Origin: Lancefieldella rimae ATCC 49626
Lineage (GTDB): Bacteria > Actinomycetota > Coriobacteriia > Coriobacteriales > Atopobiaceae
DNA: 64,000 nucleotides
Direction: 5' to 3'
Assembly (NCBI RefSeq): GCF_000174015.1
Contig: NZ_ACFE01000003.1
Coordinates: 62,001-126,000 of the forward strand
The translations under genes and the position numbers were made by a program. Positions 45,916 through 54,820 of this stretch are shown piece by piece. Numbering within the stretch: position 1 is the stretch's first letter; each line of letters opens with the position of its first letter. The notes beneath the pieces were generated by a model. It ran no database searches, had not been told where the DNA came from, and worked only from the letters and a program-made list of their open reading frames with translations.

Positions 45916-46305
45916 TTAGACAAACGCATACTTAGCTTGTGTATGTGCAATCTCTAGAAATGACTCCTTAGTTCCCCCTTGAGCACGATGTTCTAAAGCG
46001 AGCTGTTGGAGCTTTTCTGCAAGTTCTTCTGAATTTATTGCAATACGCTCAGGCGTAGCAGTTTGCTTAAAATCTGCCACAATTGCGCCTGAACGTCCCC
46101 GCATAAAAAGATATCCCTCATCCCTTAATACGGCATATGCCTTATTTACCGTATGAATATTTATGCCAAGGTCACTTGCAAGTGAGCATACACTCGGGAG
46201 CCTATCTGTAGGACACAATTCACCCTGCCCAATGGCTGCAACGATTTGATTGCGAATCTGCTGGTAAACAGGTGTTCGATCCATCTGATCAATACGTATA
46301 ATCAC
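45916..46305 (-). CDS. GntR-family regulator, YtrA type
   Basis: 129 residues: winged helix (TPVYQQIRNQIVAAIGQGELCPTDRLPSVCSLASDLGINIHTVNKAYAVLRDEGYLFMRGRSGAIV) plus a short C-terminal helical tail with no large effector domain, the hallmark of the YtrA subfamily. Such regulators control neighbouring membrane-transport genes and themselves. A perfect 13-bp inverted repeat lies 70 bases upstream. It is co-transcribed with the DUF1648 gene. Confidence 0.88.
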   Translation of the reverse strand: MIIRIDQMDRTPVYQQIRNQIVAAIGQGELCPTDRLPSVCSLASDLGINIHTVNKAYAVLRDEGYLFMRGRSGAIVADFKQTATPERIAINSEELAEKLQQLALEHRAQGGTKESFLEIAHTQAKYAFV

Positions 46306-46374
46306 ACAATCCTCTTCCCTTTTATATCAAATAGGGTAATAGTCTGCATGTTCTATCAATTTAGCTTATTTTAC

Positions 46375-46407
46375 CATATTTGTTATAGAACAGATATAAC
46401 AAATATG
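46375..46407. promoter_or_regulatory. Long inverted repeat, probable YtrA-type operator
   Basis: CATATTTGTTATA and TATAACAAATATG form a perfect 13-bp dyad with a 7-base spacer, upstream of the GntR gene on the minus strand. It is AT-rich and lacks a T run, so it is more likely an operator than a terminator. Confidence 0.6.
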
Positions 46408-46432
46408 AAATAGTACTATACAACAAGTAAGA

Positions 46433-46460
46433 GTTCTTTAATGAGACTTCATTAAAGAAC
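46433..46460. repeat. Second inverted repeat in the GntR/hydrolase divergent gap
   Basis: GTTCTTTAATGA and TCATTAAAGAAC form a perfect 12-bp dyad with a 4-base loop. It sits 26 bases from the previous dyad and 120 bases before the hydrolase start. Function unknown; it could be an operator for the hydrolase gene or a hairpin insulating the two promoters. Confidence 0.6.
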
Positions 46461-46582
46461 ATCTATCTCATTATTTCCAAAAATGCTAAGCGTAGGATTG
46501 CAATCAATACATCTAGTTATCTAATAAAGACTATTGATTCGGTATCATAAGCAATTAAAATAACCTAAAAAGGAGGAAAATA

Positions 46583-47785
46583 ATGAAGAAGAACGAAGTC
46601 ATTTTAAAAAGACAGTCTACTCGGATATATTTTAAAAATGGTGATACGGATTTCTTCTTTAATTGGTTGTTGGGAATTGGTGAAGTTTTTGGCTTTTCTC
46701 ACGGAGAACTTTACTTTCTTACTCAAAAGCTAGGAAAATCACCAAAACCTGATGACTGGAAAAATATCTTCTTATCACATGGAAACTATCTTAAACAAAA
46801 AGCAAGCAATTCAGATTTAAGTGAACAAACAAAAGCTCAGTATTATCTAGCACAAACCTATTCCCTTCGTTCGGCAATCCAGTTTATAAATCCATTTTCT
46901 GATGAATACTTGTCTACCGTTCACCAAATGGAGCAAGCGTTTTCTAACGCAATTCATTCGCTAGGTGCACCAATTGAAAAACTAACCATTACTTATCAAG
47001 ATTCCTATTTGCCTGGTTACTATCTTCACACCGGCGATGATTGTCCAACACTGATTATGATTGGCGGCGGTGATACTTATCGTGAAGACTTATTTTACTT
47101 TGCAGGATATCCTGGATGGATACGAAAATATAATGTTCTAATGGTTGACCTTCCTGGTCAAGGGAGCAACCCTAGTAGAGGGCTAGTCTTTGATGTGGAT
47201 GCCTCTGCTCCAATTTCGCTATGCATAGACTGGTTGGAAAATAGAAATTCTAAGCTGAATTACCTAGCTATTTATGGTGTCAGTGGAGGAGGGTATTTTA
47301 CTGCGCAAGCCGTTGAAAAAGATCTAAGAATTCATGCTTGGATTGCTAGTACACCCATTTACGACGTTGCAGAAGTGTTCAGAAAAGAATTTGGATCAAG
47401 CTTAAAAACTCCCAGTTGGTTAATGAATACCATTTTAAAGTTAGCTGGAAATTTAAACGAATCTGCAAATTTAAACCTTAAAAAATATTCTTGGCAGTTT
47501 GGCACCTCTGATTTTAAGAACGCTATCGATGAGGTGTTCGACCGTGCAAAGATTGTAGATTATCAAAAGATTCAATGTCCTTGCCTGTTTATTATGGGAG
47601 AAGGTGAAAGTGCTGAATTACAACACCAAACTAAGGTAATCTATGAAGCGCTTAGATTCAAAAACCCACAAACGAAAATTCAAGTATTTGAAGCGGAAAG
47701 TGGTGCAGACGCTCATTGTCAAGTTAACAATTTGAGACTTGCCCATAATGTCGTTTTTGATTGGTTGGACACTTTATTTAAATGA
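46583..47785 (+). CDS. Alpha/beta hydrolase, FrsA-like
   Basis: 400 residues. An all-helical N-terminal 125 residues precede a serine-hydrolase fold: oxyanion region IMIGGGDTYREDLF, nucleophile elbow YGVSGGG (Ser near 233), acid near MGEGESAE (about 338) and His in GADAHCQV. This architecture resembles FrsA/DUF1100 or pseudooxynicotine-hydrolase relatives. It is markedly AT-richer than the host genes around it, consistent with transfer. A strong AAGGAGG precedes the ATG. Substrate unknown. Confidence 0.78.
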   Translation: MKKNEVILKRQSTRIYFKNGDTDFFFNWLLGIGEVFGFSHGELYFLTQKLGKSPKPDDWKNIFLSHGNYLKQKASNSDLSEQTKAQYYLAQTYSLRSAIQFINPFSDEYLSTVHQMEQAFSNAIHSLGAPIEKLTITYQDSYLPGYYLHTGDDCPTLIMIGGGDTYREDLFYFAGYPGWIRKYNVLMVDLPGQGSNPSRGLVFDVDASAPISLCIDWLENRNSKLNYLAIYGVSGGGYFTAQAVEKDLRIHAWIASTPIYDVAEVFRKEFGSSLKTPSWLMNTILKLAGNLNESANLNLKKYSWQFGTSDFKNAIDEVFDRAKIVDYQKIQCPCLFIMGEGESAELQHQTKVIYEALRFKNPQTKIQVFEAESGADAHCQVNNLRLAHNVVFDWLDTLFK

Positions 47786-47870
47786 AATTGACTCACTATA
47801 GTATAAATATCATAAAACTTATCTTTTTATCAAAGAATCTTACTCACGTAATACACAGCAAAGGAATGCA

Positions 47871-48488
47871 ATGAAACTCTTTCTCACATCCTACTTAGCA
47901 GGTACAAAAGAACTTGTTCAGAACTTCCTCACCCAAAATGATGTACAGGAAATCTTATTCATTCCTACAGCCGCTAATGTAGAAGAATACCGAGACTATG
48001 TTGATGAGGGAATAGCAGCACTGAAAGAAAGCGGCTATGACGTAGCCATCCTTGACGTCGCAACAACTCCACATAACAAGAGTATGCAAGCCATTCAAAA
48101 CTCCGGATGCCTATGCATATCCGGTGGAAATACCTTCTATCTTTTACAAGAACTGAAAAGAAACGGTCTTCTCGACCTTATCAAACAAAAGATCCAAGAC
48201 GACATGCTCTATATTGGTGAATCTGCAGGAGCGATAATTGCTTGTCCAGATATCTCGTATAATCAAATCATGGATGACAAGACAATTGCTACAGAGCTCA
48301 CAAACTACTCAGGCATGGGACTTGTAGACTATTATGTCCTCCCCCATAATGGCGAGTTTCCTTTTGTTGAAACAACTGCTCAAACAATCAAAGTCTATGG
48401 CGAGAAGATCAATTTGATTCCGCTAAATAACTCACAAGCAATCATTGTTGAAAATGGAGTCTCCTCTACACTAACAGAGCCCTTATAG
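47871..48488 (+). CDS. Peptidase E family (S51) serine peptidase
   Basis: 205 residues. FIPTAAN, CISGGNTFYLLQEL and IGESAGAIIACPDI are the S51 hallmarks, with the catalytic Ser at about residue 118 in GESAGA. His in YYVLPHNGEFP completes the site. The family hydrolyses Asp-X dipeptides or acts on cyanophycin-like products. Cytoplasmic. It stands alone 85 bases after the hydrolase, with AAGGAATGCA before the start. Confidence 0.88.
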   Translation: MKLFLTSYLAGTKELVQNFLTQNDVQEILFIPTAANVEEYRDYVDEGIAALKESGYDVAILDVATTPHNKSMQAIQNSGCLCISGGNTFYLLQELKRNGLLDLIKQKIQDDMLYIGESAGAIIACPDISYNQIMDDKTIATELTNYSGMGLVDYYVLPHNGEFPFVETTAQTIKVYGEKINLIPLNNSQAIIVENGVSSTLTEPL

Positions 48489-48558
48489 GTCTAAATACCT
48501 GCAAACACGCATATAATTAACTCCATTACTATCTCAATTCAAAAATCCAAAATACTCC

Positions 48559-48618
48559 TTGACATTTAAGTTAACGTTGTTAACATATTACTCGCCGGTA
48601 TAAGTTAACAGTGTTAAC
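48559..48618 (+). promoter_or_regulatory. Promoter with two tandem GTTAAC-type operators
   Basis: TTGACA (48559-48564) with a -10 near TAACAT (48581-48586). The spacer and -10 are covered by operator 1, GTTAACGTTGTTAAC (48570-48584). Operator 2, GTTAACAGTGTTAAC (48604-48618), begins 34 bases downstream of operator 1. Each is a GTTAAC-N3-GTTAAC motif whose arms are themselves palindromic. The arrangement is a classic repressor block for the ABC/TetR operon that follows. Confidence 0.75.
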
Positions 48619-48685
48619 TTATTGAAAAGAAACATCTGATGACGAAAGCAATAAACCGTTATCAGCAGTACTAAAAGGAGTTTTT

Positions 48686-49618
48686 GTGTCTGACGTAAAG
48701 AAAGGCTCCCCCGCCCTGCAACTCAGCGCGGTACAAAAGAGCTATGGAGACCACCATGTACTTTGTGGAGTAGACCTCAAAGTTATGCCCGGTCAAATAC
48801 TTGGTCTTCTCGGCAAAAACGGAGCTGGAAAATCAACCTTAATTGAAATACTCTGCGGACTTAGGCAAGCAGATTCCGGATTAATCTCCGTCTGTGGAAT
48901 GGATCCTACAAAAGAATCGGTAGGTCATCTTATTGGATACGCTCCGCAAGACCTTGGAATCTACCCTGACCTTACCGTCATAGAAAACCTTACGTACTAC
49001 GGACAGCTTGAAGGACTTTCTCGCAAACGCTCGTTTACACGAGCAGAAGAGGTGATGGAGCTGTTAGGACTTACAAGCGAGAAAACCAAGCGGGCCCGTC
49101 ATCTATCCGGTGGACAAAAAAGAAGGCTGCACTCAGGTATGGCCATCATGCACGAACCAAAGGTTATCTTTATGGATGAGCCAACGGTGGGAGCTGATGT
49201 TGAAGCGCGTAGCCGCATTTTGCACACCATGCAATCACTTGCCAAAAACGGTGCAGCAATCATTTACACCTCCCACTACCTAGCTGAGTTTGAAGAACTT
49301 GGTGCTGATATTGCAATCATACATAACGGTCACATTACAGCAGAAGGCTCGCTTGAAAAGATTATTGCCAACTACGCACGTAGCTCAATCAGTCTGCAAT
49401 TCTCACAACCTGTTCCTTCTATTGACGGTTGGCAAAGCAACGGCGTGAAACTTTTGCGAGAAAACAATGCAAACGATGCAGGAAGCGCCATTGCTGATCT
49501 TCTCGCCAATCCTGCTTTAAGAGAAAACACCCTAGAAAACGTACACATATCACAGGCAAGCCTTCAAAGCGCATATTTATCGATTGTTGGAGAGGAGACA
49601 AATCATGACAACGCTTAA
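48686..49618 (+). CDS. Drug-type ABC transporter ATPase
   Basis: 310-residue ATPase starting at GTG 48686 with AAAGGAG upstream. GKNGAGKST (about 52-60), Q-loop YAPQDLGIYPDLTV, signature LSGGQKRRLHSGMAIM and DEPTVGAD. The YAPQ and YPDLTV pattern and the C-terminal extension are typical of CcmA/DrrA-type drug or lipid exporters. It overlaps the permease gene by 14 bases. Confidence 0.9.
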   Translation: MSDVKKGSPALQLSAVQKSYGDHHVLCGVDLKVMPGQILGLLGKNGAGKSTLIEILCGLRQADSGLISVCGMDPTKESVGHLIGYAPQDLGIYPDLTVIENLTYYGQLEGLSRKRSFTRAEEVMELLGLTSEKTKRARHLSGGQKRRLHSGMAIMHEPKVIFMDEPTVGADVEARSRILHTMQSLAKNGAAIIYTSHYLAEFEELGADIAIIHNGHITAEGSLEKIIANYARSSISLQFSQPVPSIDGWQSNGVKLLRENNANDAGSAIADLLANPALRENTLENVHISQASLQSAYLSIVGEETNHDNA

Positions 49619-50378
49619 GAAATTTGCAGCAGTCGTACGACTCAATATTCGCCTCCAACTGATGGACCCAACTCCTACGCTCATTCTGAGCATCTTCCCT
49701 CTTGTTATGATTCCTTTTATGGAGCCTGCTTTTAAATCTATGCTTTTAGCCGATGGTTATACCAACGTCACAGGAGTAGAGCAAGCAATACCTGGTATGG
49801 CTATATTTTTCTCTTTCCTCTCAGTTCAAACTATCATTCAATCTTTCTTCCGTGAATATGCTTGGGGTATGTGGCCTCGTCTGGAAGCATCCTCAACTCC
49901 TCAAGGCGCAATTCTTGCAGGAAAAGCGTTTGTCGCTTACCTCATACAAGCTGTCCAAGTTCTTACCGTTCTTGGTCTTGGCGCACTAATTTTTGGGTAT
50001 CGACCAACCGGAAATGTTGGGGCACTTATCCTAGTAATCCTTGCATTCTCTGCAGTTCTTGCTGCTTTAGGTGTAGCGCTTGCTCTTTGGACGCCCACAG
50101 AAGACATTGCTTTGTCTCTTTCTAACATCGTAGGTATGCTTGCCGCAGGAATCGGTGGATCCTTCTGTACAGTTTCAAGCTTTCCAGACTGGGCTCAATC
50201 CGTGGCAAAATTCTCACCAGCTTACTGGGCTCTTAATGCAGTTCATGCAGTCAGTTTAGATGGTGCTGGTGTAGCTGACGTATTGCCTCAAGTTGGCATG
50301 CTTGGGGTATTCTTTGTAATTCTTGCGATACTTGTGGTGATACAATTTACGCTTAAGAAAGGTCAACGATCCCGTTAA
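49605..50378 (+). CDS. ABC-2 type permease
   Basis: 257 residues from ATG 49605 (GAGGAG upstream), overlapping the ATPase gene. Six hydrophobic helices; EYAWGMWPRLEASSTPQGAILAGKAF is the conserved ABC-2 loop, and FPDWAQSVAKFSPAYWALNAVH is the typical motif between helices 5 and 6. With the ATPase it makes a small-molecule or lipid exporter. Confidence 0.88.
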   Translation: MTTLKKFAAVVRLNIRLQLMDPTPTLILSIFPLVMIPFMEPAFKSMLLADGYTNVTGVEQAIPGMAIFFSFLSVQTIIQSFFREYAWGMWPRLEASSTPQGAILAGKAFVAYLIQAVQVLTVLGLGALIFGYRPTGNVGALILVILAFSAVLAALGVALALWTPTEDIALSLSNIVGMLAAGIGGSFCTVSSFPDWAQSVAKFSPAYWALNAVHAVSLDGAGVADVLPQVGMLGVFFVILAILVVIQFTLKKGQRSR

Positions 50379-50394
50379 ATAAGGAAGAGGACAG

Positions 50395-51135
50395 GTGCCT
50401 AGTAAGTCGCTTAAGAGTCCAGCTGAAAGTTCCGCAAAGAGCGCTACAAAAAGCTCGACTAAAAGTTCATCCAAGAGCCGCACGCTTTCAAAGAAAAAGA
50501 TTTTCTCGACAGCACTTGCTCTTGTAGACGAAAAGGGCCTGTCCTCTCTTTCTCTTCGAGCGCTTGGGCAACGTCTTGGTGTTTCCCAAGCTGCTTTTTA
50601 TCGGCATGTACCAAACAAGTCTGCACTGCTTGAAGGCGTCTCTGAAGAGGTGCTGAGACGTGCTCTGGAAAGTTTTATCTCTGGTATTGAGTGTAATACA
50701 GAAGTTTATAGTCAAATGAGCTGGCAGAACTACTTACGTGCTTATGCGGTATCATTACATGACACGCTTCTACAGCATCCAAATGCCATTATGTTAGTGC
50801 TTACTCACCCGATTTCTACTCCTGGGCAGCTCTCGCTTTTTGCTAAGATGCTCGCAAATCTCTCTAAAACTGGTTTTTCTGCACCTTTGGATATGCTTGG
50901 AATTGCAACCGCTGTTACGGTATATACCACAGGTTTTTCTGCTTCGGAAGCTGTGCCTCCTGTAGGAAACACCTCAGAAGAAGATGCTCCTAGTCTCTCT
51001 GAAGCAATTGAATCTCTGCCGGCTGATGAGCTTGATTCGCTCAGTATGCTCATTGGAGACATAATGAAAGGTAAGTGGGACTTCAGCACCCAATTTGAAA
51101 GAGGGCTTGACGCCCTTCTCCAAGGGTGGAAATAG
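50395..51135 (+). CDS. TetR-family regulator of the ABC exporter
   Basis: 246 residues from GTG 50395 (GGAAGAGG upstream). The N-terminal 35 residues are very Ser/Lys-rich (KSAT/KSST repeats). The helix-turn-helix is KKKIFSTALALVDEKGLSSLSLRALGQRLGVSQAAFYRHVPNKSALLEGV, close to the TetR(B)-type class. Large C-terminal ligand domain about 95-245. It is last in the operon and is the obvious candidate to bind the two GTTAAC operators upstream. Confidence 0.9.
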   Translation: MPSKSLKSPAESSAKSATKSSTKSSSKSRTLSKKKIFSTALALVDEKGLSSLSLRALGQRLGVSQAAFYRHVPNKSALLEGVSEEVLRRALESFISGIECNTEVYSQMSWQNYLRAYAVSLHDTLLQHPNAIMLVLTHPISTPGQLSLFAKMLANLSKTGFSAPLDMLGIATAVTVYTTGFSASEAVPPVGNTSEEDAPSLSEAIESLPADELDSLSMLIGDIMKGKWDFSTQFERGLDALLQGWK

Positions 51136-51173
51136 CAGCGTTTTCTCTAAAGCTTACAACGTCTTATCAATCC

Positions 51174-51234
51174 TTTCACATAAGTCGTACGACTTTTGTG
51201 AAAGTCTCGCACATTTCTCGTACGACTTTTGTGC
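51174..51234. repeat. Two tandem near-palindromes sharing TCGTACGACTTTTGTG
   Basis: Unit 1 (51174-51203) is a 30-bp near-perfect palindrome whose reverse complement differs at only two positions. Unit 2 (51209-51234) repeats the central TCGTACGACTTTTGTG with a weaker left arm. Dyad centres are 33 bp apart. They lie in the 231-base convergent gap after the TetR gene; a CTTCTCGCC motif follows at 51289. Confidence 0.7.
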
Positions 51235-51366
51235 GTATAGGATTCTCATGCTCGCTAACACTTAGCTTAACTAGAACTATATTACGAGCTTCTCGCCTCT
51301 TATATATTTAGTAGCCGCTGCCCATTAAGATCGACTCTTTATGCACAGTGCTCCCTAACTAAATCA

Positions 51367-51870
51367 CTATTTAGATTTTGAGAACCACGGAATGCAACGA
51401 TTGACTCGCTTGCAGTAATCTCTATATTCATCACCAAATCGCTCTAGTAACCATTTTTCTTCCGTTGCTCGCATCATTATGGTCAATAGAGCCCAATATA
51501 AAATCGGCAGTGGAAGCAAATAGAGATTGCTATAAATCAGCAAAACACCAGTAAGAACAAAGGCGAATGCAGAGTAAATGGGATTACGCACCACTGAATA
51601 TACGCCCGTAGTTATCAATTTATTCGCAATAATATTGTCCTGAAGTTTTTCTTTAATTGCGGCCAAAACCCAAAGCCAAATACCCACCGCAAAAAAGATT
51701 GTTCCTGCAGTATGAAGCACCGCAATGGTCGCCCGAATACGAAGGTAAGGCAAAACCCCCATCTGAGATAATACAATGCAAGTCGTGGTCAGAACTACAA
51801 TGGTAATCACATATGCAGGTCCAGCTCCAAGCACGGGGAGATGATCCTTCTTGTCTTTTTGAGGTGTCAT
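51367..51870 (-). CDS. Isoprenylcysteine carboxyl methyltransferase-like membrane protein
   Basis: 167 residues from ATG 51870 (GGAG 8 bases upstream); a TTG 18 bases earlier is less likely. Four to five helices with the diagnostic LITTGVYSVVRNPIYSAF and the C-terminal RATEEKWLLERFGDEYRDYCKRVNRCIPWF, which bind SAM in the ICMT/PEMT fold. Bacterial members methylate lipids or small molecules; the substrate is unknown. Confidence 0.85.
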   Translation of the reverse strand: MTPQKDKKDHLPVLGAGPAYVITIVVLTTTCIVLSQMGVLPYLRIRATIAVLHTAGTIFFAVGIWLWVLAAIKEKLQDNIIANKLITTGVYSVVRNPIYSAFAFVLTGVLLIYSNLYLLPLPILYWALLTIMMRATEEKWLLERFGDEYRDYCKRVNRCIPWFSKSK

Positions 51871-52147
51871 AGCCTTAACTCCACTCAATATATTGTAATG
51901 TTAGTATTATCTAACTGTACGCAAGTAAGTATACCGCACACACAAGATCCTTCGTATTGAGTAGATACGCAGAACACCGTCGTTCGTATTGATTTGTAAA
52001 TATCTGGTTCAATAAGCCCGGCGTCTACCTTTTGACCAGTCTATACGAATCTAAAATTATTGAATTTGCTAGATTTGTTGTAACATATTGACTGTTAAAA
52101 AGCTTATTTTGCTTTAATAGTGCACCCCTCCCCTGAAAGGATGCTCA

Positions 52148-53098
52148 ATGAAACAACGTCGGTTGGTGCTGGCACTTGTACTTGTCTTTGTACTTTCTTC
52201 TGGCACTGTATTTACTGCTTGTTCTACAAAAACCCCTGAACCATCTGCTGAAGAGATTGCGGCTCAGAAAGCAGAAGAAGAGAAGAAAGCTGCAATGGCT
52301 CCATTCGTAGGCATTTGGGAAGCTAAGTCCATCAACGACCCGGATCAGGGAGACATTGTTGAGAGCGTTTATCCAACTGCAAGAGATACATATAAGGCAA
52401 TTTATGGTTACGATTTTGCTGAAGACGGTACCGGTTTGTTTATTCGCCTTGGTGCTCAAAAGCCATTTACTTGGTCTGTCGATGCTGACGGTAAACTTAC
52501 AATAACGCTTGCAGGAAACGCCGGAAGCTACACTGCAGCCGTAGATTCCAGTACAGGTCAGATGACCATTGAAGGTTCCGATGGATCAAAGGCTGTTCTT
52601 ACGCAGGTGACTAAAATATCTGGTGATTATTCGAGTTTGAAATATAAACCTTTTGATGCAATGGCAGATAGAGGTACTATTGGCCGTAATTTCTCTAGCA
52701 AAATTGAATCCTCTATGCGCTTTAAGCTGAAAACCGAGGTAGATAAAGTACTTGTTGATAACGATGATATTTATGTCAGGTATGTTGGCATAGCTAAAAG
52801 TCCAGACGGTTATATGGAAGGCTATGTCTTTGAGATTATAAATAAGTCTGATACATGGATTGCTTGCAATTTTCAATTAGATAATTCAGATAACACGCTC
52901 TGGTCCTATGATTCTAACTATCTGGAGCGTGGTGAGAGAGTCTATGCCTTTGTTATTAACAACTCCAATAAAAAAATACCTCTTGCCGATCTTACCAAAG
53001 CTGAAGGAGTTATCGAGTATTACCACATCAAAGATGGTAAAAGTTTAGAAGATAACAAGAAACAAGATATCGACTTGGCAATTACTCAGGACAAATAA
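52148..53098 (+). CDS. Lipoprotein with lipocalin-like lead domain
   Basis: 316 residues. Signal peptide with hydrophobic LVLALVLVFVLSSGTVFTA and lipobox Cys near residue 25. A charged Glu/Lys/Ala linker (33-50) follows. FVGIWEAKSI ... GTGLFIRLG ... FTWSVDADGKLTITL resembles a lipocalin-5-like sensor domain (about 52-150), then an uncharacterised beta domain (about 165-310). AAAGGAT precedes the ATG, and TTGACT at 52088-52093 may be part of its promoter. Function unknown; anchored on the outer face of the membrane. Confidence 0.75.
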   Translation: MKQRRLVLALVLVFVLSSGTVFTACSTKTPEPSAEEIAAQKAEEEKKAAMAPFVGIWEAKSINDPDQGDIVESVYPTARDTYKAIYGYDFAEDGTGLFIRLGAQKPFTWSVDADGKLTITLAGNAGSYTAAVDSSTGQMTIEGSDGSKAVLTQVTKISGDYSSLKYKPFDAMADRGTIGRNFSSKIESSMRFKLKTEVDKVLVDNDDIYVRYVGIAKSPDGYMEGYVFEIINKSDTWIACNFQLDNSDNTLWSYDSNYLERGERVYAFVINNSNKKIPLADLTKAEGVIEYYHIKDGKSLEDNKKQDIDLAITQDK

Positions 53099-53382
53099 TT
53101 CTAGATTATTATTTGTATAGTAAACATGTTATAGACATCGTCCACAGCAAGATAGTATCTATTTCGTATAGGAAGTTCTTGGCGCTTGCACATTACAATT
53201 TGTTGATAGTGCCGGAGAGATAGGCTACTATGCTTAACACATATACTGATGCTTTAATATGTCGTAATGTTTACCTGTTATTGTAGAGTGTGTTCGATTA
53301 CTTAATCAACAAAGAACCAACGATCAAAAAGGTGATATAGTGCACCTGTAGCGTAGTGATGTTTTAAGGACGTAGATATCTT

Positions 53383-54612
53383 ATGGAGTTAAAAGGTCAG
53401 CCTTTTGATTACATGCAATACATTTATAGCTTTGTCCAAAAGCCCATTATTAGAGGATGTATTCGTTTTAATGGGCAATTGCAGGATAGTAAGTTAAGAC
53501 ATGCAATAAAGGCATTGACTTCAATTTATCCAATTTTACTGTGTAGGTATAATGTTCAAAAGAGAACATGGATTGCAAACCCCAATACTTCGTATGAGGA
53601 TTTATTAACAATCATACATGCTAAAAATGATTTCTCGACTTTCAAAAGTAATCCATTATTAGAATCACTTGAAATTGGAATTGATGCACCTCTAAGAATT
53701 TACTGGATATGCGGCGAGAAAAAAGACTCTCTTTGTATAATCGCAAGTCATCTACTTTGTGATGGAAGGGGATTTGAACAGATATTATATCTTTTAGCTG
53801 AGTTCTACTCGAATACAGAAACAAGAGTGCAAATAAATAAAGATAGAAGTTTCTCCCAGGTAATTAATGGATTTACTACATTGCAAAAAATAAAAATTAT
53901 ATGTTCAAAAACGCAAGAACATAGTAACGAAAAGCTACATTTACCGCTCACTGAGAGTAGCCAAAAGCCAAACCTTATAACTAAGCAAATTGATATATCC
54001 AAATTAGAACAATATCGTTCTTGTATAGATGAATATAGACCTAGCATAAATGATATTTTGCTTTCAGCATATATGCTAACGTTGCATGAGATGTTTCAAT
54101 GGGATGACATTATCATTCCATGCCCAGTTGACCTCCGTAGATTTAACGCAGATGCAAGTAACTCTATCTGCAATTTGACGGGAAATTACTACTGTCGTAT
54201 CAAGTTTAATAAAAATAGTACCTTTGAAGAAATCTGTCGTGAAATCTCTGCACAGATGCATATACAAAAGAACAATAGTTTTTGTCTTAAAGAACCACTG
54301 TTGTTACATATCTTAGACCATGGACTTCCTCCTTCAATTGTAAAAGAAATACTTTCTAAAGTGATTTCTGTTCCTATGACTTCATATACAAATTTAGGAA
54401 AAATAGATGAAAAACGTCTCGTATTTCAAGAGATTCCTATTTCGGATGCTTTCATTGTTACTGCAGATAAACCAGTGCCATATTTTCAGCTTGCTGCGTC
54501 TACGTATAGAGACAAATGCACTTTATCGGCCTGCACATACGCAAGTGGAAAAAGTTTTGATTTGCTTTGTTCTATTGTGAATAATATTCGCAATATGATT
54601 GAAGATTTATAA
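53383..54612 (+). CDS. Stand-alone condensation-fold acyltransferase-like protein
   Basis: 409 residues with the chloramphenicol-acetyltransferase/condensation fold. The catalytic motif appears as SHLLCDGRGF (His123, Asp127, Gly128). A late PCPVDLRRF matches the conserved DFG/DxR latch region of alcohol acetyltransferase and PapA-like proteins. There are no adenylation or carrier domains, so it is not an NRPS module. It may esterify or amidate a small acceptor from an acyl-CoA. AT-rich with transfer-like composition. The next gene is prophage, so it sits at the prophage border. Confidence 0.72.
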   Translation: MELKGQPFDYMQYIYSFVQKPIIRGCIRFNGQLQDSKLRHAIKALTSIYPILLCRYNVQKRTWIANPNTSYEDLLTIIHAKNDFSTFKSNPLLESLEIGIDAPLRIYWICGEKKDSLCIIASHLLCDGRGFEQILYLLAEFYSNTETRVQINKDRSFSQVINGFTTLQKIKIICSKTQEHSNEKLHLPLTESSQKPNLITKQIDISKLEQYRSCIDEYRPSINDILLSAYMLTLHEMFQWDDIIIPCPVDLRRFNADASNSICNLTGNYYCRIKFNKNSTFEEICREISAQMHIQKNNSFCLKEPLLLHILDHGLPPSIVKEILSKVISVPMTSYTNLGKIDEKRLVFQEIPISDAFIVTADKPVPYFQLAASTYRDKCTLSACTYASGKSFDLLCSIVNNIRNMIEDL

Positions 54613-54737
54613 TCTAAAAGTGTAGCGAATAGTATTCTATTATACACATAAGCGTTCTAACTGCTTGTTTGTATTCGGTAATGTTCGCAATTTCCCACTA
54701 AAACCGATACTTAGGACGCGCTTGGGACATGAAAATA

Positions 54738-54770
54738 CCCCCTCTCGTGGCAGCGAGAGGGGGTTTATTT
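54738..54770. terminator. Strong terminator at the prophage edge
   Basis: CCCCCTCTCG and CGAGAGGGGG form a perfect 10-bp GC-rich stem with a 6-base loop, followed on the plus strand by TTTATTT and on the minus strand by TATTTT. It can stop minus-strand late phage transcription after the lysin gene and plus-strand transcription from the condensation-fold gene. No attachment-site repeat can be identified without the other prophage end. Confidence 0.8.
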
Positions 54771-54820
54771 GAGGAAAGTTTGCCCCCAAAAATCAACAGT
54801 TACAGTATACCACTTGAGCC

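Noticed and set aside
54613..54737. Prophage attachment site or tRNA near the prophage end
   Set aside because: No tRNA-like cloverleaf or direct repeat could be found; the other end is outside the window.
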